A stretch of DNA of 18,115 bases. It comes from Bacteroidales bacterium. GTDB lineage: Bacteria; Bacteroidota; Bacteroidia; Bacteroidales; WCHB1-69. Numbering within the stretch: the stretch's first letter is position 1; each line of letters opens with the position of its first letter. The notes under the pieces were generated by a model that was not told the DNA's origin, searched no databases, and worked only from the letters and a program-made list of their open reading frames with translations. This document shows, piece after piece, positions 12,101 to 18,115 of the stretch. A program made the position numbers and the translations under genes. The stretch is from positions 1 to 18,115 of the forward strand of contig JALNYF010000042.1 in assembly GCA_023229985.1 (NCBI GenBank). Reading direction: 5' to 3'.

Positions 12101-15100
12101 GTACCATTAGCAATAGGAGCATTCGCTAAGCGCCATTCATAAGTCAAAGCACCAGTAGCAGGATCATAATCATTAACATTAGCTGTCAAATCAACAATAT
12201 TTCCGTCGCAAATGATAGGATCACCTGAGATTTCAACAGTTGGATTCGGAATAATGAATAATGTATCTGAGGTAATCATTGTTGAATGACAACCTGCACT
12301 TGCTTGATTAACAACAGCTTGATAAATGAAGTAATTAGAATTATTATCAGCCAAAGTAGGAAGATCTACAAAGGTACTGTCATTAATTCCGTTTAATAAT
12401 TGACCATTTCTGTACCAAGTAAAGTTATAGGCATCTCCGGCTACACCACCTTCCGCAGTAGCGGTAAGGGTAACTTGAGCACCTTGACAAATATGATTTT
12501 CATCAATTGCAATACTTGTAATAGCAGGAGCTTCCGTAACATTAATCAAGATGAAATTAGTGTCAGCACATTCTGAAGTAGTTTGAGTAGCAACTACGAA
12601 ATACAGACTATTCATATTAATAGAATCAATGTGATATGTTCTGTCAGTAGCACCCTCAATTATATTAGCAGGAACAACTGCGTTTTCATACCATTGATAT
12701 ACAATATTATCTGAATTGTAATCATTCAAATGAGCTGTTAAGGTAACATCACCGTTTTCACATACTACATTTTCAGAGGCAGTAATGTTGACAACCGGTG
12801 CGCTATAAATATAAACTGCAAATGGATCGCTTTCTACTGTACATCCATGTCCTCTATTGACTTGAATGGTAAAGTAATAAGGTTCATCTACAGCAGGACG
12901 TGGCAAGTTTTCAGTATAATAAATAGTATTAGGAGGTGTAATAATACCTGACATCAAAGTAGAATCGTTATTAACAAACCAAGTAAATTCGGTATCCATC
13001 GGGGAAATCAAAGTTGTACCATTCATGTGTGCATACAAAGTAACCATGTCGCCTTCGCATAATGCTTGGTCTCCCGAAATTTCAACAGTCGGATTTGGAT
13101 TAACCGTTAATTCGGAAGCTGCAACCAATGCTGAAGTACAACCTGAGCTTGCTTGACTAACAGTAGCACTATAAATGATAACTTGAGATTCACCATCCAC
13201 GGTCCCCGGTGTTTCAGTAAATGTATTTCCGGTAATTCCGTCGATAACAATTCCGTTTCTATACCAAGTATAAATGTATTCGTCACCAATTACACCCGCG
13301 TGTGCAGGATCAATAGCAGCAGTAACTGAAATTTGATAACCTTCACAAACTTCATAATCGTTCAAAGTAATGTCTTGAATCGTCGGAACGTCAACAACTG
13401 TTACTTCGTGTGAACCGTAAGCAACACAGCTTGAAGTAGTTTGGTCAATTCTAACTAAGAAATTAGTAGTAGCAGCCAGGCTCGTAGTGAAAGTACTTTC
13501 GGTAGCACCAACATAAGCAACTGTATCGTTAGCTCCTGTAATATAGTACCATTGATAAGTCAAGTGGTCACTATTATTATCTACCAAATGAGCAGTCAAA
13601 GTAACTTCACCATTTGTGCATATCACATCTTCGTTAGAAGTAACGGCAACACGTACAGAATCATTTACATATACATTATATGGTTCACTAACACTCGTAC
13701 AACCATTGGTAAAGGCAACTTCTACCGTAAAGATGTAAGGATCAACGCTATTAGCATAAGTTTGATTCAAAACATCGGTAGTAGCTCCGGTAATGTCAGC
13801 ATTAGACAATCTCCATTGATAAGTTAAGTTTTCAAGAATTGTATCAGCTGCAACAACGTTAGCATTTAAAATAACATTATTACCGTCACAAATAATCGGA
13901 TCACCGCTGATGACAACCGTCGGGTTAGGATAAGCATAAACCACGGTATCAACTAAGAGTGATTGACATCCTTCAATAGCAGGAGTATAGACAACACCAT
14001 AAGTATAAGCGGTAGAATCATTGTCGATCGCCATCGGAGAGTCGGTAAATGTACTCATATTGGCACCTTCAACAATTTGTCCATTTCTGTACCAAGTATA
14101 GATACCTTCATCATTGCCGCCAATAGCTTCAAGGGTAATTTCACCGCCAGAGCAAATGTAGGCATTATTTAAATTCAAAGTAACATCTGGTGCAGCAATT
14201 ACGCTAATGCTCTTATCTCCGGTAGCACTACACAAAGAAGTAGTTTGAACAATAGCAACCCTATACAATGTGTTGGCAACAGGATGAACCGTCAGCGTGG
14301 CTTGTGTTGCACCCAAGATTTCAGTTTCAATGCCACCATCTACGGTGTACCATCTGTAAACCAAGTTCGGAGCATTATAATCACCGATGTTAGCGGTTAA
14401 GGTTACTTCGCCACCTTCACAAATGGTGTCTTCAGTAGCAGTAACTTCAACCACGATATTATCATTGATATATACATTATACGGTGCGCTGATTGTACGA
14501 CATCCATTAGCATTGGTAATTTCTACAGTAAAGATATATGGATCCGTATTCGCTGATAATTCAACAGCCAAGTCAGCAGTTGTTGCGCTGGCTTCTACGA
14601 GATCAGTGTTGAACAATCTCCATTGATAAGTAAGAGGGTCAGTATTGATTACATAATCATTAACGTTAGCGTGTAACTCAACAGTGGTTCCGTCACAAAT
14701 GAGCGGATCACCTGAAATTACAACTGACGGATTCGGATAAATATAAATCGTATCAGCAGCAATGAGTGATGAACAAGCAGAACTAGATTGAGTAGCAACT
14801 GCGCTATAAACGTATGCTGTCAAGTCATTATCTACTGCAACCGGACTATCAACGAAGGAAGCAGCAGTAACACCTTCCATTAACTCACCGTTTCTGTACC
14901 AAGTATAAGTATAAGCTTCATTGGCAACACCACCCGCAGCCGTAGCTGTAGCTGTGATTTGATAACCGCTGCATGCGTTGTCTTCGCTTAAGGCAACTGA
15001 TACGGTCGGAATATCATAAACATTGACATTAACTGTATTGGTAGTAACACATTGTGAAGTAGTTTGAGTTAATGTTAACCCAATCGTATTGATACCGTCA

Positions 15101-18100
15101 GTATTCAAAGTAGTAGTGAAAGTAGAAGACGTAGCTTCAGGAACAGCAATTCCGCCTACATTCCATGCATAAGTCAAATCAGGAGTATTTTGATTTTGCA
15201 AGTTAGCGGTAATGGTAACTTCACCACCAACGCAAACCGTTGCATCATTAGTACTCAAAGTAACAACAGGAGTAGCATTTACATATACTGCGTATGGTTC
15301 GCTACGAACAACACAACCGTTGCCGGTAACGATTTCAACGCTATACATGTAAGGTTCATCAGAAGCATTTTCTCCAGAAGGATTAGAATAAGTAATGCGA
15401 GAAGGTGTTGGAACATAATGCCATTCAACTACATCAAGCATATTATTCTTATAACCACGAATTTCAACCGGAGCTGAACCGGTAAATCCGGCAGTCAATG
15501 CAATTTCTCTATGTTCGCAAACGATAGCGTCACCCGAAATAACAACAGTCGGGTTAGTAATAACATTTACATCAACTTGATTAGAGATAGTAGAAACACA
15601 ACCGGAAGCATCAACAGTAGCAATTACCTGATAATGATGTACGGTAGTATCGTGGTCTTGAGCAGTCGGGGAAACAGTATAAGTAGAACCGGTTACTCCT
15701 TCTATCAAAGCGCCATTATCATACCAAGCATAAGTAACAGTTCCTGTTAATGCAGCGTCATTATAAGAAGCAGAAGCAGTTAGGGTAACTTCTCCACCTT
15801 CACAAATAGTAGTATCGGTATAACCAGCTATGCTCAAATCGGCCGTCGGTCTTTCATAAGCATTAACATGGACTGAACCTCTACCAACACAACCTGAAGT
15901 AGTTTGCGTAACAACTACATTATAAGTAGTAGAAGCAGCGACTGTAGTAGTATAAGTAGATTCTGTAGCACCGGGTATAAGAACGTTGTTTAACGTTGTT
16001 CCGTCTACATAATACCATTGATAAGTAAGGTTAGGCATATTGTAATCACCGATATGAGCAGTCAAAGTAACCTCACCATTTTCGCAAATAGCTGTTTCAG
16101 TGCTTGTTACAAACACATCTGCGGTATCATTTACATATACATAGAATGGTTCACTAATCGTAATACAACCGGTTTCGAGATTCATAACTCTAACGGTATA
16201 AATATAAGGAATATCACTATAAGTCTGATGTTGATCTAACTGTTGTGAATCACCACCAGGAATATTGACATTGTTCAACATCCATTGATACTTATAAGTT
16301 GTATTCGGAATAAGATTATTGATTTGGGCTGTCAGGTGAATGTTATCACCCGGGGTAACTCCACAAACAATCGGGTCACCGGTTATTTGAACAGATGGAT
16401 TAGCAAATACTGTAACGATAGTATCTACAGCAGCAGATACACATCCTTCAATATTAGGAGTAAAGATAACAGCATAGTTGTATTCAGTTACATCTTGATC
16501 AACGGTAAGCGGAGAAACGGTATATACGTTTTGAGTAGCACCTGAAATCAGAGCACCGTTTTCATACCAAGCGTAAGAACCTTCACCCACAACAGCAGCA
16601 GTTAAGGTAACCTGTCCACCGTCGCAAATAGAATCTGCAGGTGTTAAGGACAAGGTAACATCGGGAGCAGTAATAACTGTAACAGTATCAAAACCAACAG
16701 CCTTGCATGAAGAAGTGGTTTGAATAACCCTTACACTATAATTAGTAGTTACTGAAGGATTAACAACCAAAGTAGGCTGAGTAGCACCTGAAATTTCGGT
16801 ATCATCCATACCTCCAATTGTTGTATACCATCTGTAAATTAAATTATTAGCATTATAGTTACCGAGGTTGGCAGTCAAAGTAACTTCACCTCCGGCACAA
16901 ATGGTGTCTTCTGTTGAAGTAACTTCAACTAAAATAGTATCATTTACATATACGTAGAATGGATCACTTTCCGTACTACAGCCATTTTCATTGGTAACAA
17001 GAACGGTAAAGATATATGGATTATCATTAGAAGCGTACATATTGCTATAGGTTGGCAATGTAGCAGAGATCAAATCACTATTGAACAATCTCCATTGATA
17101 TGAATACGTACCAACTGCGTTAGTTGTGTCATTTAAGTTGGCAGTTAAATTAACCATACCATTATGACAAATAATAGCATCACCTGAAATTTCAACTGAC
17201 GGGTTCGGTCTGATGAACAAAGTATCAGCAATAAATAATTCAGAGTTGCAACCTGAACTTGCTTGACTAACAGTAGCACTATAGACTACGAAATTAGTTT
17301 CATTGTCTAAGATAACAGCAGGAACAGTGATTGTGTTTCCGGTAGCACCTTCAACTAATTCACCGTTTCTAAACCAAGTATAAATGTAAGCATCACCCGC
17401 AACTCCATTTGCAGCAGATGCTGTATAGGTAACTTGAGCACCTTCGCAAACCACTTCATCGCTCATCACAATATCCGAAATTACAGGAATATCAACAACA
17501 TTAATTGTAATACTATTGGTAACTGCACAATCTGAAGTTGTTTGAGAAACAACAACAAAGAATTCAGTAGTTGCAATTAAAGCATCGGTTTGATAAGTAG
17601 CATTCGTAGCACCGGCAATTAAATTGGCGGCATCAACAGCACCTCTGTACCATTGGTAAGTGATGTTATCTGCATTATTATCATTCAAATGAGCAGTCAT
17701 CACAACATCACCATTACTGCAAACAGTAGTTTCGTTAGCAGTAATATGAACAATCGGTGCTTCATTTACATTCACGCTAAACGGTGCACTAACTGATACA
17801 CAACCTGTTACATTGTTGGTAACGCGTACCGTATAAATGTAAGCATTGTCAGTGGCAGGTTGCGATTGTGTTAAAGTGCGGTTTGTTGCTCCGGCAATAT
17901 CGCTATTTGCCAACATCCATTGATAGGTATAAGTTGTATTAATAACAGAATCATTGAGGTTAGCGGTCAATGTTACATCCGTACCATCACAAATAATCGG
18001 GTCACCGGTAATTTCAACGGAAGGATTCGCATAAACGGTAACAATTGTATCAACTGTTGCTGATACACAACCTTCAATATTCGGCGTGAATATTACTGCA

Positions 18101-18115
18101 TAATTGTAAGAAGTG
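1..18115 (-). CDS. Giant Ig-like repeat surface protein, internal fragment (both ends missing)
   Basis: One frame stays open through the whole window: about 6,038 codons, no start and no stop. Translation gives about 65 consecutive Ig-like modules of roughly 85-105 residues, each with Cys, then Trp, then Cys at the B, C and F strand positions of an Ig fold, and strand motifs such as GGEVTLTA, YTWYRNG and YVYVND. Modules cycle A-B-C. The pattern resembles Ig-like and PKD-like modules of huge Bacteroidota surface proteins, which often carry a type IX secretion or gliding-associated C-terminal domain; such a domain, and any signal peptide, would lie outside the window. No enzyme motif, membrane segment or coiled coil is seen. 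Composition is acidic, rich in Thr, Val and Asn, and almost lysine-free. An extracellular adhesin or structural fibre is the likeliest role, but this is inference. No promoter, ribosome binding site or terminator occurs because all sequence is internal coding DNA. Confidence 0.93.
187..1023 (-). repeat. Unit U21, 837-bp near-identical copy 3
   Basis: A 733-1023, B 457-732, C 187-456. Taking the array in the phase 1-837 versus 838-1674, I count about 18 differing bases, or about 98% identity. No lysine codon is present. It is the last complete unit before the low-coordinate edge. Confidence 0.9.
1024..1860 (-). repeat. Unit U20, 837-bp near-identical copy 2
   Basis: A 1570-1860, B 1294-1569, C 1024-1293. 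Module content is as in U19. One distinguishing change is a His codon (gtg at 1309-1311) giving FHVYVND where the neighbouring copies have FYVYVND. Confidence 0.9.
1861..2697 (-). repeat. Unit U19, 837-bp near-identical copy 1
   Basis: A 2407-2697, B 2131-2406, C 1861-2130. A has LPTYTWFRNGVEIENA; B has YTYEWRLFN and ends FYVYVND; C has NMPNLTYQWFSVVGTDTTEI. It has no lysine codon. It carries a few private changes, such as a Tyr codon in the YESAPFYVYVND region (about 2164) where U20 and U21 have Ser. Confidence 0.9.
2698..3549 (-). repeat. Unit U18 (A3-B-C), diverged member of the 837-bp family
   Basis: A (3259-3549) is A3 with CEGGQFELTASAVYDS and LPTFTWYRNGSS. B (2956-3258) has YTYEWRLFNRTITNDND and is nine residues longer than in U19-U21. 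C (2698-2955) has LAYQWYRDSVAIVGAT and VELTQTTSSC. The A module is close to the 837-bp copies, while C is clearly diverged from them. Confidence 0.86.
3550..4383 (-). repeat. Unit U17 (A1-B3-C3)
   Basis: A (4105-4383) is A1 with GGVGNDYTYTWYRNGDLIEG and VASQIASGC. B (3823-4104) is B3-like, with GLHYQWFESGQLRDNLAYGY, an aromatic loop NRFFSEHFYARPNPYR and a VYVFE end. C (3550-3822) has LTYQWYTESVSGSNEIAGAT and VLHTLSEC. It closes the A1 run as a position-1 front on a position-3 tail. Confidence 0.84.
4384..5184 (-). repeat. Unit U16, 801-bp copy nearly identical to U15
   Basis: A is 4906-5184, B 4651-4905 and C 4384-4650. Module content is as in U15, with the same Lys at 4792-4794, the last lysine codon I find before the low-coordinate edge. 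Differences from U15 cluster at the C-terminal end of the copy (about 4409-4461), as expected if the duplication tract ended there. Confidence 0.88.
4462..5907 (-). repeat. 801-bp tandem duplication with a 645-bp perfect core
   Basis: Bases 4462-5106 and 5263-5907 match without a difference by eye at an offset of 801 bp (267 codons). The few flanking changes include 4461 versus 5262 and 5107 versus 5908. Synonymous identity shows this is a recent event independent of the 837-bp expansion. Confidence 0.88.
5185..5985 (-). repeat. Unit U15, 801-bp copy nearly identical to U16
   Basis: A is 5707-5985, B 5452-5706 and C 5185-5451. A has GGVGTDYVYTWYRNGDLIEG; B has LTYTWKLVNDTVGTGVAYD and ends VTVN rather than YVYVND; C has LMYRWFNTTMNDTIYGAT. 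Bases 5263-5907 are identical by eye to 4462-5106, and only scattered differences flank them. A Lys sits at 5593-5595. Confidence 0.88.
5986..6795 (-). repeat. Unit U14 (A1-B-C1-like)
   Basis: This is the first of four successive A1 units. A (6514-6795) has GGVGSDAYNYTWYRNGDLMD and YSAYVTQASAGC. B (6256-6513) has LFYTWKLVNDTVGTGVDYD, with a Lys at 6400-6402. C (5986-6255) has LQYRWFANTTNDADQIVGAT. It is clearly related to U15 and U16 but diverged from them. Confidence 0.85.
6796..7665 (-). repeat. Unit U13 (divergent A, B3, C3), triad position 3
   Basis: The A module (7351-7665) is the most divergent and longest: 105 residues, with STLYTYVWYRNGFEITDVHG, a PWFRESP segment and IVLDIPGCEFSNN. 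B (7078-7350) is B3-like with TTYNWYLDGEYRNTVNS and ends VVVVS. C (6796-7077) has LVYQWYRNEHISSNMIEGAT and an unusual VYSTLVANDSLC before its second Cys. At 870 bp it is the longest unit. Confidence 0.82.
7666..8472 (-). repeat. Unit U12 (A2-B-C2), triad position 2
   Basis: A (8212-8472) is A2 with GVYTWYRNGVIVEGANMSTF and YTYGVIFTPDVEGC. B (7945-8211) has LSIQWRLFNTDIADAS. C (7666-7944) has LTYQWYTIVGDDTLAIPGAT and ends TKEIYVYPEI; its rare Lys is at 7690-7692. One residue is added at the start of C (TADIQLVITADVD). Confidence 0.84.
8473..9276 (-). repeat. Unit U11 (A2-B-C1), apparent extra hybrid unit
   Basis: A (9016-9276) is A2, with GYYTWYKNGSIIPGAN (rare Lys at 9175-9177) and YTYGVVYTPLTEGC. 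B (8743-9015) has LTYQWRESNNIIAGET. C (8473-8742) is C1 (LVYRWYTTEGAVETEI), not the C2 that follows A2 in U2, U5 and U8. The unit thus combines a position-2 front with a position-1 tail and makes this triad four units long. Confidence 0.84.
9277..10086 (-). repeat. Unit U10 (A1-B-C1), triad position 1
   Basis: A (9808-10086) has GGVDSDTYTYTWYRNG and GELMQGVTAASFVDSP, very close to U4. B (9547-9807) has ILDANVNDYAIQGDALTYQW and a VNE boundary in place of VND. C (9277-9546) is C1 with LIYRWYTVTATDTTEIWGAT. Confidence 0.85.
10087..10923 (-). repeat. Unit U9 (A3-B3-C3), triad position 3
   Basis: A (10636-10923) is A3 with NITYTWYHNGEVINDVTGAT and IATAEASAC. B (10351-10635) is loop-expanded B3 with FYYTWYVNNEEVYGT and ASDEPRIYTMTLTMGNGC, and ends YVQA. 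C (10087-10350) is C3 with LTYIWKLNN, containing a rare Lys at 10237-10239. It corresponds to U3. Confidence 0.84.
10924..11715 (-). repeat. Unit U8 (A2-B-C2), triad position 2
   Basis: A (11452-11715) is short A2 with GSGNFSWFDNG and YNYAVIFTDNIEGC. B (11182-11451) begins NNTVEISGDPIVC, has YSYQWMLSNADIAGAT and ends VYVSD. C (10924-11181) is C2 with NMPNLTYQWFDGATPISGAT, shorter than in U2. At 792 bp this is the shortest complete unit. Confidence 0.85.
11716..12528 (-). repeat. Unit U7 (A1-B-C1), triad position 1
   Basis: A (12247-12528) has GGVAGDAYNFTWYRNG and VVNQASAGC. B (11986-12246) has NPTVEISGDPIIC and LTYEWRLANAPIANG. C (11716-11985) is C1 with LVYRWSTTTDTDTTEIWGAT; the usual Tyr after RW is Ser here. 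It is most similar to U1. Confidence 0.85.
12529..13386 (-). repeat. Unit U6 (A1-B3-C3), triad position 3
   Basis: A (13096-13386) is A1-like, with DEYIYTWYRNG and VSQASSGC, where U3 and U9 carry A3. B (12802-13095) is loop-expanded B3 with EFTWFVNNDSTLMSG, a Pro-rich stretch ITPPN and a YIYS end instead of YVYVND. C (12529-12801) is C3 with IVYQWYENAVVPANI. At 858 bp it is one of the two longest units. Confidence 0.84.
13387..14190 (-). repeat. Unit U5 (A2-B-C2), triad position 2
   Basis: A (13927-14190) is the short A2 subtype with GIYTWYRNGQIVEGANMSTF and YTYGVVYTPAIEGC. B (13660-13926) has LTYQWRLSNADITGAT. C (13387-13659) has HLTYQWYYITGAND. Its A module shares parts with both U11 (VVYTP, QSLLVDTVVY) and U12 (ANMSTFTDSPMA), so pairwise ancestry is mosaic. 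Confidence 0.85.
14191..15009 (-). repeat. Unit U4 (A1-B-C1), triad position 1
   Basis: A (14734-15009) has GGVANEAYTYTWYRNG and GELMEGVTAASFVDSP. B (14461-14733) has NPSVVISGDPLIC, LTYQWRLFN and an IND boundary. C (14191-14460) has LVYRWYTVDGG and a rare Lys at 14212-14214. The A and B modules are very close to those of U10, two triads away. Confidence 0.86.
15010..15849 (-). repeat. Unit U3 (A3-B3-C3), triad position 3
   Basis: A (15556-15849) is the A3 subtype with a long loop before VTYAWYDNG and an IATVDASGC ending. B (15274-15555) is the loop-expanded B3 form: it lacks the usual ANVND segment and YQWRL, has EWHYVPTPSR instead, and carries a rare Lys at 15448-15450. C (15010-15273) is the short C3 form with LTYAWNVGG. 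It matches U9 best. Confidence 0.83.
15850..16665 (-). repeat. Unit U2 (A2-B-C2), triad position 2
   Basis: A (16402-16665) is the short A2 subtype with GEGSYAWYENG and YNYAVIFTPNIEGC. B (16126-16401) has TYKYQWML, including a rare Lys at 16291-16293. C (15850-16125) is C2, with DYNMPNLTYQWY and a CVGRGS ending shared with U8. U8 lies about 4.95 kb away and is its best match. Confidence 0.85.
16666..17487 (-). repeat. Unit U1 (A1-B-C1), triad position 1
   Basis: A (17206-17487) is the A1 subtype, with an NGVAGDAYIYTWFRNG insertion-type loop and VSQASSGC. B (16939-17205) starts NPSVEISGDAIIC and has YQWRLFN. C (16666-16938) is C1, with LIYRWYTT and TEISGATQ. It carries one of the few lysines (codon 16702-16704, in SSCKAVGFD). 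Its closest relative in the window appears to be U7. Confidence 0.85.
17488..18115 (-). repeat. Unit U0 (partial): end of A, B, C3
   Basis: This is the most N-terminal unit, cut by the window edge. The A remnant (18028-18115) reads YNYAVIFTPNIEGC, the A2 signature. B (17761-18027) contains TYTYQWML, otherwise seen at triad position 2 (U2, U8). C (17488-17760) contains YQWYRGAVDAANLIAGAT and resembles the C3 of U6 (YQWYENAVVPANIIEGAT). The unit therefore looks like a position-2 front joined to a position-3 tail. Confidence 0.85.

Larger units (their letters stand above)
10087..17487 (-). repeat. Higher-order repeat: three triads of A-B-C units
   Basis: The triads are 15010-17487 (2,478 bp), 12529-15009 (2,481 bp) and 10087-12528 (2,442 bp). 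Within each, unit 1 has A1 (GGVG/GGVA-type loop) and C1 (YRW), unit 2 has short A2 (TPxxEGC-type) and C2 (YQW), and unit 3 has loop-expanded B3 and C3. Best matches skip one triad (U1 with U7, U2 with U8, U3 with U9, U4 with U10), which implies an ancestral six-unit block of about 4.9 kb. Assignments rest on reading motifs by eye. Confidence 0.78.

Noticed and set aside
8532..13289. Minus-strand short frames at 8532-8732, 10413-10640, 11211-11501 and 13107-13289
   Set aside because: They are in a different frame from the giant open frame and overlap it fully; their products are low-complexity Leu/Ile-rich sequences from an out-of-frame reading of beta-strand codons.
1..18115. Short DNA motifs recurring dozens of times (for example tttctgtaccaagta and tcatttacatatacata), CRISPR-like at first sight
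   Set aside because: They encode YTWYRN and YVYVND at the same place in each module, are spaced by coding modules of variable length in multiples of three, and show codon-level drift. No cas genes or uniform spacers are present.

Overview
The whole window lies inside one giant protein-coding gene on the minus strand. Reading the reverse complement with codons on plus-strand triplets 1-3, 4-6 and so on gives an open frame across all 18,115 bases (about 6,038 codons), with neither start nor stop inside the window. The product is an array of immunoglobulin-like beta-sandwich modules of about 90 residues. Each module has a Cys near its start (ICxGGxVTLTA), a Trp about 20-35 residues later (YxWYRNG, YQWRL, YQWY) and a second Cys near its end (GC or SC). 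Motif style, low GC (about 40% in the lines I sampled) and an acidic Asn/Thr-rich composition suggest a secreted surface protein of Bacteroidota, resembling the Ig-like modules of very large type IX-secreted or adhesin-like proteins. No taxonomic marker gene is present, so the organism call is tentative.

The array is hierarchical. Level 1 has three diverged module classes in fixed order, A-B-C. A typically starts P(T/V)V and carries YTWYRNG. B starts NP(T/S)V(E/V)ISGDPIIC and usually ends YVYVND. C starts with a V-rich strand followed by ED(T/S)IC(A/E)GGEVTLTA. Level 2 is the A-B-C unit of 792-870 bp (264-290 residues); 21 complete units plus two partial ones are present, numbered U0 to U22 from N- to C-terminus (U0 at the high-coordinate end). 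Level 3, in the N-terminal half, is a triad of units of about 2.45-2.48 kb with position-specific subtypes (A1/C1, A2/C2, then third-position A with B3/C3). Alternate triads resemble each other best, so a six-unit, roughly 4.9-kb super-repeat can also be seen.

Region by region: 10087-18115 holds regular triads (U1-U3, U4-U6, U7-U9) preceded by partial U0. 6796-10086 is a four-unit version of the triad with an apparent extra hybrid unit (U11) and a divergent last unit (U13). 3550-6795 is a run of four A1-type units, including a nearly identical 801-bp pair (U15/U16). 1-3549 is a run of A3-type units ending in three near-identical 837-bp copies. Older, shuffled repeats thus lie toward the N-terminus and recent tandem amplification toward the C-terminus.

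There are no other genes, RNA genes, promoters, terminators, mobile elements or CRISPR arrays that I can support. Short open frames elsewhere, on either strand, recur with the repeat period and are by-products of this gene. The most unusual property besides size is near-absence of lysine: about ten in about 6,038 residues, none that I found in the C-terminal 1,590 or so. Function (adhesion, cell-surface stalk, gliding or biofilm matrix) is inference only, because the N-terminal signal and C-terminal sorting regions lie outside the window.
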